A stretch of 48,339 bases of DNA from Nocardiopsis sp. JB363. Its GTDB lineage: Bacteria; Actinomycetota; Actinomycetes; Streptosporangiales; Streptosporangiaceae. Where the stretch lies: positions 1 to 48,339 of the forward strand of contig NZ_FRFF01000013.1 of NCBI RefSeq assembly GCF_900143625.1, read 5' to 3'. The position numbers were made by a program, and so were the translations under genes. Below the pieces are notes generated by a model, which saw only the letters and a list, made by a program, of their open reading frames with translations, was not told the origin of the DNA and ran no database searches. Below are positions 24,397 through 34,072 of the stretch, piece after piece (the first letter of the stretch is position 1; every line of letters begins with the position of its first letter).

Positions 24397-24755
24397 GCGC
24401 CCTGATGGTGGCCCTGGGCGCGGCCGTGGGCGCCCCCACGCGTTTCCTGGTGGACCTGGCCCTCCAACGCCGCCTGGGTCGGGCCTTCCCCTGGGGCACG
24501 CTGGTGGTGAACGTGGTCGGCAGCCTCATCCTGGGCTCGCTCCTGGCCCTGCCACTGCCTCCCGAAGTGCTGGCACTCCTGGGCACCGGGTTCTGCGGGG
24601 CGTTGACCACCTACTCCACCTTCGCCCACGAGACCGTGCGACTGGCGCGCACCGGCGCCCGGCGGCGCGCGTTGGCCTTCGTCGCGGCCCACCTGGTCCT
24701 GGGCATCGGTGCCGCCTGGCTCGGCCTGGGCCTGACCACACTCCTGAAGGGCTGA
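24393..24755 (+). CDS. crcB: Fluoride channel subunit FluC/CrcB (second copy)
   Basis: 120 residues, four transmembrane segments. Markers: G-A-A-V-G-A-P-T-R-F, N-V-V-G-S-L-I-L-G and G-T-G-F-C-G-A-L-T-T-Y-S-T-F. The GTG start overlaps the stop of the first copy and has GGGAGGA within that gene. The two proteins probably form a heterodimeric channel that exports fluoride. A methyltransferase gene begins 13 bp downstream and may be read through. Confidence 0.93.
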   Translation: MSALMVALGAAVGAPTRFLVDLALQRRLGRAFPWGTLVVNVVGSLILGSLLALPLPPEVLALLGTGFCGALTTYSTFAHETVRLARTGARRRALAFVAAHLVLGIGAAWLGLGLTTLLKG

Positions 24756-24768
24756 GGGGACCACTATC

Positions 24769-25425
24769 GTGACCGGCATGCCCCTCCTCGACCGCATGGC
24801 CCGGTTCAATGCGCGTCATCCGTGGAGCCACAACGACTGGTACGGGCCCTGGGTGGTGCGCCGAGTGGTGGCCTCGGGCGCCACCCGCGTCCTGGACGTG
24901 GGGTGCGGCACCGGCAACCTGATCGAGCGACTGCGCGAGCGGGTTCCCGAGGTCAGCGGCCTGGAACCCGACCCCGACACCGCCGCGCTCGCCCGTGAAC
25001 GCTTCGCGCGCACCCCGGGCGTGACCATCGCCCAGGCCGGATGGGAGCGGCGCGACCCCACCACCCGGTGGGAGGCCATCACTCTGGTGGCGGTCCTGCA
25101 CCACCTGCCCCTGGAGCAGGCCCTTCCCGAGCTCCGGAAGGCCCTGGTCCCGGGCGGTCGTCTGGTGGTGGTCGGCCACCACCGCGAACAGGGCGTCGTC
25201 GACCTGGCCACCGGGCTGGTCTCCGCGGCGCTCAACCCGCTGATCGGCCTGTGGAAACACCCCGAAGCGGCCGCCGCTCCGCCACCGCACATGCGCGCAC
25301 CCGTCGCCGAACCGCCGCACACCCTGGACCGGATCCGGGCCGCGGCCGCCCGTCACCTGCCCGGGGCGCGCGTCCACCGCGGCCTGTTCTGGCGGCACAC
25401 CCTGGTCTACGACCGCCCCCGCTGA
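24769..25425 (+). CDS. Class I SAM-dependent methyltransferase
   Basis: 218 residues. Motif I is R-V-L-D-V-G-C-G-T-G-N-L-I (~residue 40), motif II L-E-P-D-P-D, post-motif L-V-A-V-L-H-H-L-P-L, and a P-G-G-R-L-V-V-V-G strand. The C-terminal third has W-K-H-P-E and a R-R-G/F-W-R-H-T-L-V-Y-D-R end, a layout common in small actinomycete methyltransferases of unknown substrate. GTG 24769 follows GAGGGGA. It lies 13 bp after the second crcB gene but has no known link to fluoride. Confidence 0.87.
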   Translation: MTGMPLLDRMARFNARHPWSHNDWYGPWVVRRVVASGATRVLDVGCGTGNLIERLRERVPEVSGLEPDPDTAALARERFARTPGVTIAQAGWERRDPTTRWEAITLVAVLHHLPLEQALPELRKALVPGGRLVVVGHHREQGVVDLATGLVSAALNPLIGLWKHPEAAAAPPPHMRAPVAEPPHTLDRIRAAAARHLPGARVHRGLFWRHTLVYDRPR

Positions 25426-25455
25426 CCAGGGGGTGCCGACCCTCCCGGAAGGGCA

Positions 25456-25497
25456 CGGGCCCACCCCCGGAGACCAGGGTCCTCGGGGGCGGGCCCG
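25456..25497. terminator. Hairpin between convergent genes
   Basis: Bases 25456-25469 pair with 25484-25497 (13 of 14 pairs, one A/C mismatch) around a 14-base loop. It lies midway between the methyltransferase stop and the stop of the UvrA2-like gene, so it can end transcripts from both sides. No T-run is present. Confidence 0.65.
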
Positions 25498-25512
25498 CCT
25501 GTTGCTCTGCCG

Positions 25513-27786
<2,274 letters not shown>

Positions 27787-27828
27787 GCTGCTCCCCTGGT
27801 GCCCGCGTTCCAGCGATTCCTTATGCGC

Positions 27829-27857
27829 TAAACTAACAAGAGGAGCACGTTAGTTTA
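27829..27857. promoter_or_regulatory. Operator between uvrA2-like and tetR-like genes
   Basis: TAAACTAAC (27829-27837) and GTTAGTTTA (27849-27857) form a perfect 9-bp inverted repeat with an 11-bp spacer in the 89-bp region between two divergent genes. The AT-rich arms stand out sharply. It is the expected binding site for the neighbouring TetR protein. Confidence 0.83.
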
Positions 27858-27875
27858 TTCCCTAAGGAGATGCAA

Positions 27876-28682
27876 GTGGTGGTCTACGCCGGCCAGGGCG
27901 ACCCACGTCGTTCCATGGCACTGCTGTGGCGCGAACACGACCAGGGCGAGCGCACCGCCCCCGGGCCCAAACCGGAACTGAACGTGGACCTGGTCCTGCG
28001 CACCGCCATCGAGGTAGCCGACGCCCTGGGCCTACAGGCGCTGTCCATGCGCGCGGTGGGTGAGCGGTTGGGCCGCACCGCGATGTCGCTCTACACCTAC
28101 GTGGCCAGCAAGAACGAGCTCATCGACCTGATGTACGACCAGGCCTTCGCCGAACTGGTCGAGCAGGTCGAGAGCGAGTCCCGGACCACCTCGGAGCGGG
28201 GCTGGCGCGAGAGCACCCGAACCTGGGTGGGCCTGCTGTGGGACTTCTACCTGCGCCACCCTTGGACCTTGGAGATCTCCCAGGCCCGCCCCGTCCTGGG
28301 CCCCAACGAGTACCGACTCTACGAGTCGCTGGCCACCCTGTTGCACGCGGCCGGAATGGCCCCCAAAGCCATCGGCAGCGCTTATGGAAGCCTGCTCAAC
28401 CTGGTCCGCGGCATGGTCCGCACCGCCGCCGAGGCCCGCCAATCCGAAGCGGTGACCGGGGTCCCCGAAGACGAGTGGTGGTACGCCCGCTCCGAACAAC
28501 TGGAGGAGTTGGCACCCGACTTCGCCGAGCGTTTCCCGACCCTGACGCTGATGACCACTCAGGGCGCCTTCGACAACGAGGACCCCACCGAGCCCTACCT
28601 GGAACGGGAAGCCTGGGAAACGCTGGAGTTCGGGCTGGAGACCTTGCTGGACGGCATCCAACGCCGCATCGACGCCGCCTGA
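27876..28682 (+). CDS. TetR-type regulator (TetR_C family) of the uvrA2-like gene
   Basis: About 268 residues. An N-terminal extension precedes the HTH: L-V-L-R-T-A-I-E-V-A-D-A-L-G ... S-M-R-A-V-G-E-R-L-G-R-T-A-M-S-L-Y-T-Y-V-A-S-K-N-E-L. The C-terminal domain is of the TetR_C type used by TetR and several antibiotic-responsive repressors (W-V-G-L-L-W-D-F-Y-L-R-H-P-W). GTG 27876 has AAGGAG six bases before it; ATG 27870 is directly adjoining the same site. It most likely represses the divergent UvrA2-like gene through the 27829-27857 dyad. Confidence 0.92.
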   Translation: MVVYAGQGDPRRSMALLWREHDQGERTAPGPKPELNVDLVLRTAIEVADALGLQALSMRAVGERLGRTAMSLYTYVASKNELIDLMYDQAFAELVEQVESESRTTSERGWRESTRTWVGLLWDFYLRHPWTLEISQARPVLGPNEYRLYESLATLLHAAGMAPKAIGSAYGSLLNLVRGMVRTAAEARQSEAVTGVPEDEWWYARSEQLEELAPDFAERFPTLTLMTTQGAFDNEDPTEPYLEREAWETLEFGLETLLDGIQRRIDAA

Positions 28683-28799
28683 GGCCTACGGCGGGGTCCT
28701 TGCCCGACACGTCCGCCGAGTGCGCGACTTCGCCGGCCCCCGCGCCGCATAGGATCCCCTGCCGCCACCACGGACGGCCGAACGGTTCGCAGGTCCGGG

Positions 28800-28844
28800 C
28801 GCCCCGGGTGCACACGCCCCGGGTGCACACGCCCCGGGTGCACA
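28800..28844. repeat. Three perfect tandem copies of a 15-bp unit
   Basis: The unit CGCCCCGGGTGCACA occurs three times without a gap (28800-28814, 28815-28829, 28830-28844). Each unit holds overlapping palindromes (CCCGGG and GTGCAC). It lies between the TetR stop and the end of the small membrane-protein gene. It may be a replication-slippage repeat, or a transcriptional terminator or protein-binding array. Confidence 0.85.
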
Positions 28845-28849
28845 GGGGA

Positions 28850-28948
28850 TCAGATCCAACCCAACAGGAACAACACCAGTAGGGTCAGGACGGCCGAGAC
28901 CAACAGGGATCCCACACAGCCCCAACGGCTGTTGTAGAAGAAGAACAT
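28850..28948 (-). CDS. Small 32-residue single-pass membrane protein
   Basis: A 32-residue product: M-F-F-F-Y-N-S-R-W-G-C-V-G-S, then a hydrophobic helix of about 18 residues ending at W-I. AAGGGAGG precedes the ATG at a normal distance. Very short proteins with the order 'aromatic Y-N/S-R-x-G-C-x-G-S-L-L-V-S' and one helix are common in actinomycete genomes, so this is likely a real gene. Function unknown. The gene is next to the 15-bp repeat and divergent from the SGNH hydrolase. Confidence 0.7.
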   Translation of the reverse strand: MFFFYNSRWGCVGSLLVSAVLTLLVLFLLGWI

Positions 28949-29024
28949 GTACACCTCCCTTTGAGCTGCGCCGAGCAGATCACGTTCGTCAAGAGTCTTC
29001 CCCACCCATGCAAGGCCCACCACC

Positions 29025-30188
29025 ATGAGCACACACCCGACCGCCACACCTCTGGCCCCGGAACTGATCCGCGGCGCCCTGGAGATCGAGCGCACCGATC
29101 GCGGCCTGCTCCCCCACCGGCTGCCCGCCCTGGCCCGCACCCGTAACACCGATCCCCAACTGGCCATGGCCGAGTCCCAGCCCTCCGGGGTGCGCGTGGC
29201 GATGCGTACCCGCGCCACCGTGATCGAGCTGGACACCATCCCCACCAAACGCCACTACGTGGGCGCCCCACCCCGCCCGGACGGCATCTACGACCTGCGG
29301 GTGGACGGCCGACTCACCGCACAGGGCACCGTCAGCGGAGGCGACGTCCTACGCATCGACGTGAGCACCGGGACGTTCACCCCCACCAGGGGCGAGCCCG
29401 GAACCGTGCGCTTCGAAGGCCTACCGGACCACGATAAAACCGTGGAGATCTGGCTGCCGCACGACGAGACCACCGAACTCGTGGCCCTGCGCGCCGATGC
29501 CACCGTCGAACCCCTCACCGATTCCGGGCGCCGGGTGTGGCTGCACCACGGCAGCTCGATCAGCCATGGCTCCAACGCCACCAACCCCACCGCCATCTGG
29601 CCGGTGATCGCCGCCGACCAAGGCGCGGTGGACCTGGTCAATCTGGGGCTGGGCGGCAGTGCTCTGCTGGACTCCTTCACCGCGGCGGCCATGCGTGAGG
29701 TCCCGGCCGACCTGGTCAGCGTCAAGATCGGCATCAACCTGGCCAACGCCGACCTGATGCGGACGCGCGCGCTGGGCCCGTCCGTGCACGGGTTCCTCGA
29801 CACCCTGCGCCAAGGCCATCCGGACACTCCGCTGCTGGTGGTCTCCCCGTTGTACTGCCCCATCCACGAACACACCCCAGGACCGGGGGCCATCGACCCC
29901 GAAGCCCTTGAGCAGGGCCGGGTCGCGTTCAAGGCCACCGGAGACCCCACCGACCCCACCCGGCTCACCCTCACCAACATTCGCCGGGAGCTGGAACGCA
30001 TCGTGGCCGAACGCGCCGCCCAGGATGAGAACCTGCACTACCTGGACGGACGCGAGCTGTACGGGGAGACGGACTTCGCCGAGCTGCCCCTGCCCGATGG
30101 GCTGCACCCCGACACCGCCACCCACAGCAGGATCGGTCAACGGTTCGCCGAGCGCGTCTTCGCCCCGGGCGGTCCCTTCGCCGGCTGA
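29025..30188 (+). CDS. SGNH/GDSL-family hydrolase
   Basis: 387 residues in two parts: an N-terminal beta-rich domain (~residues 60-170) and a C-terminal SGNH domain. Block I is H-H-G-S-S-I-S-H-G with the nucleophile Ser, block II N-L-G-L-G-G-S, block III K-I-G-I-N, and block V D-G-L-H-P-D with the acid and base residues, so the site is complete. No signal peptide is visible, so it is probably cytoplasmic. It probably deacylates a carbohydrate or lipid. It starts 76 bp after the divergent small membrane-protein gene and has no obvious partner. Confidence 0.87.
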   Translation: MSTHPTATPLAPELIRGALEIERTDRGLLPHRLPALARTRNTDPQLAMAESQPSGVRVAMRTRATVIELDTIPTKRHYVGAPPRPDGIYDLRVDGRLTAQGTVSGGDVLRIDVSTGTFTPTRGEPGTVRFEGLPDHDKTVEIWLPHDETTELVALRADATVEPLTDSGRRVWLHHGSSISHGSNATNPTAIWPVIAADQGAVDLVNLGLGGSALLDSFTAAAMREVPADLVSVKIGINLANADLMRTRALGPSVHGFLDTLRQGHPDTPLLVVSPLYCPIHEHTPGPGAIDPEALEQGRVAFKATGDPTDPTRLTLTNIRRELERIVAERAAQDENLHYLDGRELYGETDFAELPLPDGLHPDTATHSRIGQRFAERVFAPGGPFAG

Positions 30189-30225
30189 ACACCCCCACGG
30201 GTGAGGTGCGGGTGGCGGGGGTGAA

Positions 30226-30990
30226 TCAGGTGGGGCAGGCGAAGGTGATGATCTCCTCGCTGGTGGGTGTGAGCGGGGTGAGGTCCCAGTACCCGTACTG
30301 GGCGCTCACACTCAGTCCGGCCTCGGCCAGGAAGGCGTTCAGGCGCTCGGCGTCCAGGAAGCGCAGGGTGCTGCGGGCAACCTCCGGTTCGGCCCATCCC
30401 TGGACGCTGTAGTCGGACGTGAAGGTGACCAGGTCGCCCTCCACTTCGCGCAGCTGGTGCACACAGGTCGCCTTGAGCCCGCCGGGACCGTCCACCGTGC
30501 GCACACGCTCGGGACTCCAAGCCTCCCAACCGCGTACGGCGGGGTTACGGGTCTCGAACACGAACCGGCCATCCTCGGACAGCACCCTGCGCACGGCGGC
30601 CAGGTTGGCGCGCAGAGCCTCATCGGTGGTGAACACCTGGAAGGCGTGACCGGACATGATCACCAGGTCGAACGCCCCCTCCCCCAGCGGCTCGGTCTCC
30701 CCGTCGTAGGGGCCCGCGACCAGGTCGCCCAGGGTCCACTCGATGTCATCCCGGTCCCGGCGGCCGACTTCGAGCATCGCGTCGGCCGGGTCCAGCCCCA
30801 TCAGGCGGCCGGTGTGCCCGCGCTCCCGGGCCACCCGTTGGATCTTGCCGGTCCCGCATCCCACGTCCAGTACGGAGCGGGCGTTCATCACGAGATCAAG
30901 GTAGAAGTCGTCCTGTGGGGAGACCTGCCAATGGCTGAAGTGGTCATAGAGATCGGCCAGGGTCGCAATGGAGAAGTGTCGATCGACCAT
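30226..30990 (-). CDS. Class I SAM-dependent methyltransferase
   Basis: 254 residues. Motif I is S-V-L-D-V-G-C-G-T-G-K-I-Q-R-V (~residue 40), motif II L-M-G-L-D-P-A-D, then G-A-F-D-L-V-I-M-S-G-H-A-F-Q-V-F and the F-V-F-E-T-R-N-P strand. The N-terminal H-F-S-I-A-T-L-A-D-L-Y-D and the C-terminal beta-rich cap match a common actinobacterial family of small-molecule methyltransferases. ATG 30990 is chosen from the start of homology-like sequence. It converges on the SGNH hydrolase with a 37-bp gap. Confidence 0.87.
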   Translation of the reverse strand: MVDRHFSIATLADLYDHFSHWQVSPQDDFYLDLVMNARSVLDVGCGTGKIQRVARERGHTGRLMGLDPADAMLEVGRRDRDDIEWTLGDLVAGPYDGETEPLGEGAFDLVIMSGHAFQVFTTDEALRANLAAVRRVLSEDGRFVFETRNPAVRGWEAWSPERVRTVDGPGGLKATCVHQLREVEGDLVTFTSDYSVQGWAEPEVARSTLRFLDAERLNAFLAEAGLSVSAQYGYWDLTPLTPTSEEIITFACPT

Positions 30991-31123
30991 GGGGTCATTG
31001 TGGTGGCCCGATCCCCGGTGGCCAACGGGTTTTGCGCCCCGAAGCCACTGCCCTGGCGCGGCCATGCGAACGGGCGGCACCACCGTAGGTGGTGGTGCCG
31101 TCGACTCACAGGGTCGTTGGGTC

Positions 31124-31447
31124 TCATGCGATTTGGTAGGTCACCCGCCTCGTGTCGATGAGGATGGCCCCGTCGGGCAGTGGCGGTGCCTGGTCGTTGG
31201 ACCCGAGGACGCGCAGCCAGATGTCGCTCTTGTCGCCGTAGGGGTTCAGCCGGTCCAGCATCTCCCAGAACCCATAGGGCAACGGAGCGCAGGTACAGGC
31301 GCAGGAGCGGTTGCGCAGAGTCGGGGAGAACGGGGAGATTCGACCGGCCAGCGGCATGCCGTCCTCGTCGGGTTCGCCGCCCTTGATGACCTGGACGATC
31401 TCGGTGTAGGCCTCGCTTGAAGCGCAGTAAGTGGCGGATGACGCCAT
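31124..31447 (-). CDS. Hypothetical 107-residue protein, divergent from XRE regulator
   Basis: 107 residues, with a central R-N-R-S-C-A-C-T-C-A-P-L-P-Y-G-F-W motif (three closely spaced cysteines) and a Trp/Pro-rich C-terminal half. No family is recognised. Start and AAGGAG site are clear at ATG 31447. It is transcribed away from the XRE/DUF397 pair and shares with it a 37-bp dyad in the promoter region, so it is a likely target or third member of that system. The Cys cluster might bind metal. Confidence 0.6.
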   Translation of the reverse strand: MASSATYCASSEAYTEIVQVIKGGEPDEDGMPLAGRISPFSPTLRNRSCACTCAPLPYGFWEMLDRLNPYGDKSDIWLRVLGSNDQAPPLPDGAILIDTRRVTYQIA

Positions 31448-31515
31448 GGAGTCAACTCCTTGCAGAGAGGAGGCGGCACCAGGTAGAGGTGCTCGACTGA
31501 CTCCAGTATCCACGT

Positions 31516-31552
31516 GTTCAGACACAATAACAAGCTAGTACTGTGTTTGAAC
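31516..31552. promoter_or_regulatory. 37-bp dyad between XRE gene and divergent 107-residue gene
   Basis: GTTCAGACACA (31516-31526) and TGTGTTTGAAC (31542-31552) form an 11-bp inverted repeat with one mismatch and a 15-bp spacer, in the AT-richest part of the divergent promoter region. This is a probable operator for the XRE-type protein encoded at 31622. Confidence 0.7.
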
Positions 31553-31621
31553 TAAAATAATTCCGTGTCCTTGTGCACCACTACGATCGAGGCACGAACT
31601 CACAGCGTGGAAGGGGTTTTC

Positions 31622-32479
31622 GTGACTGGTGGGCACTCGCCCGGGGTGCGACGGCGACGGCTGTCGGCAGCGCTCAAGCGACTCAGAGCCGCGAGCGGGC
31701 TGTCCGCTGCCGAGGCGACGAAGCGGCTGGGCTGGTCCTCGGCGACCAAGCTGACCAGAGCCGAACGCAACGAGTGGAAGTTCCCCAAGCGCGACGAGGT
31801 CGAGGCTCTGCTGGACCTCTACGGGGTGGAGGGTGACGACCACACGCATCTTCTCAGTCTGACCGAGGAGGCTCGCGGGCGCAGTGATTGGCACAAATAC
31901 GCTGACCTTTTCCCGGGGGCACTGCCTGACCTGGAGGCCGAGGCCGTCCGAATCCGGACATACGAGGCTGTTGTGATCCCTGGGCTATTGCAGACGCCAG
32001 GTTATGCGGCGGCGATCTTCAACGCTGGCCAGATCGTTCCCCCTGACCAGATCGAACGCAAAGTTGAGTCACGCATGGCTCGTCGAGCGGTGCTGGATCT
32101 ACCTCAGGGGCCATGCCTGACCGCTGTCATCGACGAGGCCGCGTTGCGCAAGGTCGTGGGGTCGCACGCCATCATGGCCGAACAGTTGCGCTTCTTGAAC
32201 GGTATGGCAGCGCATTACAAAGTGACAATGTTGGTGATCGCTGATGAGGCTGGGGCGCATCCCGCAGTCGATGGCGCCTTCGCCCTGTTCGATTTCCCCC
32301 GTCCAGAGCCGGGAATAGTCTCAATTCCCACCGTGGTGGAGGCGCTGTACGTTGAAGACGCAGACTACTTCGACAAACACGCGCTGATCTTCGACGCCGC
32401 CCAGAACCTGGCGCTGGACCCGCAGAGGTCGCTAGACCTGATCGGTTCCATCGCCGCCGAGCACGACAAGCGAGCCTGA
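31622..32479 (+). CDS. XRE-family HTH regulator with DUF5753 domain
   Basis: 285 residues. The HTH is at residues ~15-60 (L-K-R-L-R-A-A-S-G-L-S-A-A-E-A-T-K-R-L-G-W-S ... V-E-A-L-L-D-L-Y-G-V). The DUF5753 domain follows, with E-A-V-V-I-P-G-L-L-Q-T-P-G-Y-A-A-A-I and R-M-A-R-R-A-V-L. WhiJ of Streptomyces belongs to this class, which pairs with DUF397 proteins in development and in proposed toxin-antitoxin-like roles. GTG 31622 follows GGAAGGGG. The DUF397 gene starts two bases after its stop, so the pair is co-translated. The AT-rich upstream region suggests transfer or strong regulation. Confidence 0.9.
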   Translation: MTGGHSPGVRRRRLSAALKRLRAASGLSAAEATKRLGWSSATKLTRAERNEWKFPKRDEVEALLDLYGVEGDDHTHLLSLTEEARGRSDWHKYADLFPGALPDLEAEAVRIRTYEAVVIPGLLQTPGYAAAIFNAGQIVPPDQIERKVESRMARRAVLDLPQGPCLTAVIDEAALRKVVGSHAIMAEQLRFLNGMAAHYKVTMLVIADEAGAHPAVDGAFALFDFPRPEPGIVSIPTVVEALYVEDADYFDKHALIFDAAQNLALDPQRSLDLIGSIAAEHDKRA

Positions 32480-32481
32480 AC

Positions 32482-32796
32482 ATGTTGCTGGAGTTCCGCA
32501 AGTCCTCCTATTCCACCAGCGGGGACAACTGCGTGGAGATCGCACCCATCCTCAACTTCCAGAAGTCCTCTTACTCCTCCGGAGGGGAGAACTGTGTAGA
32601 GGTCGCCCAGGTAGACCCTTCCTTCCGTAAGTCCTCCTACTCCACCAGCGGGGAGAACTGTGTAGAGGTCGCGGAGCTGCCCACGGGTGCCGCCATTCGT
32701 GACTCCAAGTACCCCGATCTGGGTTTCCTCCCTGTCGGGGCCGGTGAGTGGGCCTCCTTCACCCGTCTGGTCGCCGCCGAAGCTCCCGACGCCTGA
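32482..32796 (+). CDS. DUF397 protein with three tandem core motifs
   Basis: 104 residues. DUF397 proteins usually have one core motif, '(W/F)RKSSYS..(G/N)NCVEVA', followed by 'RDSK.P' and an aromatic tail. Here the core occurs three times: F-R-K-S-S-Y-S-T-S-G-D-N-C-V-E-I-A, F-Q-K-S-S-Y-S-S-G-G-E-N-C-V-E-V-A and F-R-K-S-S-Y-S-T-S-G-E-N-C-V-E-V-A, before a single I-R-D-S-K-Y-P-D end and the W-A-S-F tail. It is translationally coupled to the XRE gene (2-bp gap), the standard arrangement. Family members interact with or antagonise the XRE partner; the effect of three motifs is unknown. Confidence 0.93.
   Translation: MLLEFRKSSYSTSGDNCVEIAPILNFQKSSYSSGGENCVEVAQVDPSFRKSSYSTSGENCVEVAELPTGAAIRDSKYPDLGFLPVGAGEWASFTRLVAAEAPDA
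32494..32685 (+). repeat. Three in-frame DUF397-motif repeats
   Basis: Units start at 32494, 32557 and 32623 (63 bp and 66 bp apart), all multiples of three, and are strongly similar in DNA (shared AAGTCCTCCTA-type, ACCAGCGGGGA-type and TGTGTAGAGGTCGC-type blocks). Copies 2 and 3 share more identical stretches downstream, suggesting a recent duplication. Confidence 0.85.
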
Positions 32797-32902
32797 TCCT
32801 GACCGCCTCCCGGTGGTGGGCCGTTCCCCGGCCCGCCACCGATCGGCAACACAGCGCCCGATCCGGTATTCCCCCAGTTCCGGGGCGTGGCATGATCGGC
32901 CG

Positions 32903-33862
32903 ATGACCGACTTCCTCACCCAAGAACAGCTCGCCCGCCGAACCTCCGACGCCGTGCAGGCCGCAGTCGGGGCCGGACGCGACCTCGGGCTCACGGTGAC
33001 CGAACCTCGACTCCTCCACGACTTGTTCTCCGTGGTCGTGCACCTGGCGCCCTCCCCCGTCGTGGCCCGGATCCCCACCGTCCTGCCGCAATCCACGAGC
33101 CTGGAATCTCTGGCCGCACGCCAGCGCGCGGAACTGGATGTGACCCGGTGGCTGGAGGAACAGGGCGTCCCCGTGCTCCCGCCCAGCCCCCTCGTGCCAC
33201 GCCGACCCGTCCAGCGCGACGGATTCTCGATGACGTTCTGGCAGTACGTCCAGGAGAACCGCGACAAGGAACCCGACTACGCGGTCAACTCCGAGAGCAC
33301 CGCGAACCTGCACGCCGCCCTGCGCGACTACCCGGGGAAGCTGACGTTCCTGGGCGCGGCCGACCCGCACTCGCTTTCGGCCGGCCTGGACCAGCTGGAG
33401 AAGAGCCCCGATCTCATCTCCCCCGAGGACTTGGACCGCGCGCGCCGTGAGTGGCGGGTCCTGGAGCCCGTCGCCGGCTCACGCGCGGAGTTCGAGAAGG
33501 CGTTCCCCGGCATCGACCTACAGCCCGTCCACGGTGACTCCCCGCCCGCGAACATCTTCGCCGCGATGGACGGGGACCGCTACGCCGACTTCGAGCTGGT
33601 CTCCCTGGGCCCGGTGGAGTGGGACCTGGCCGCGTTGGGACCGGAGCTGGAGGCCTCCTACAACCGTGGCGCGCGAGGTAACGGGCAGCGTGAGCTCGAT
33701 GAGGACGTGCTGTCCTTCGTCAACGCGGTGGGGGCGCTGCGAGTGATCGCCACCCTCGAACTCGTTCCGAAGCTGCCTCTGCTGGCGCAGTACCTGAACC
33801 CGGCCGTCGACCAGTGGCGGGCCACCCCGTTCACCACCGGCCTGACAAGGCCGGCCGGCTGA
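32903..33862 (+). CDS. APH-like phosphotransferase family protein
   Basis: 319 residues with the protein-kinase-like fold of aminoglycoside/choline phosphotransferases. The Brenner motif is L-Q-P-V-H-G-D-S-P-P-A-N-I-F (catalytic Asp and Asn), followed by the metal-binding D-F-E-L-V-S-L-G-P-V-E-W-D-L-A. The N-terminal lobe has V-V-A-R-I-P-T-V-L, where Lys is often found. Actual substrates vary widely (antibiotics, choline, homoserine), so resistance is only a possibility. ATG 32903 begins the conserved region. Confidence 0.87.
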   Translation: MTDFLTQEQLARRTSDAVQAAVGAGRDLGLTVTEPRLLHDLFSVVVHLAPSPVVARIPTVLPQSTSLESLAARQRAELDVTRWLEEQGVPVLPPSPLVPRRPVQRDGFSMTFWQYVQENRDKEPDYAVNSESTANLHAALRDYPGKLTFLGAADPHSLSAGLDQLEKSPDLISPEDLDRARREWRVLEPVAGSRAEFEKAFPGIDLQPVHGDSPPANIFAAMDGDRYADFELVSLGPVEWDLAALGPELEASYNRGARGNGQRELDEDVLSFVNAVGALRVIATLELVPKLPLLAQYLNPAVDQWRATPFTTGLTRPAG

Positions 33863-34072
33863 CCCAGGACGACTGATCCGGGTGGGCGACTACCCGCCGG
33901 AGCCCGCCTGTCGCCCGTCCTCCGGCCGCCCACAGGACGCTCAGCCATGTCATGGCTCCGGACCCCCTGCCGATCTATGTCGGGATGCTCCCCGGTTTGA
34001 GGGTTTTCCCCAGAAACCTTGACCAGTTCGGAAAAAAGTCCAAACAGGAACTTCAAGGCTAGCGTTGAAGGT

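Noticed and set aside
28800..28844. The 15-bp repeat as a CRISPR array
   Set aside because: Copies are directly adjacent with no spacers.
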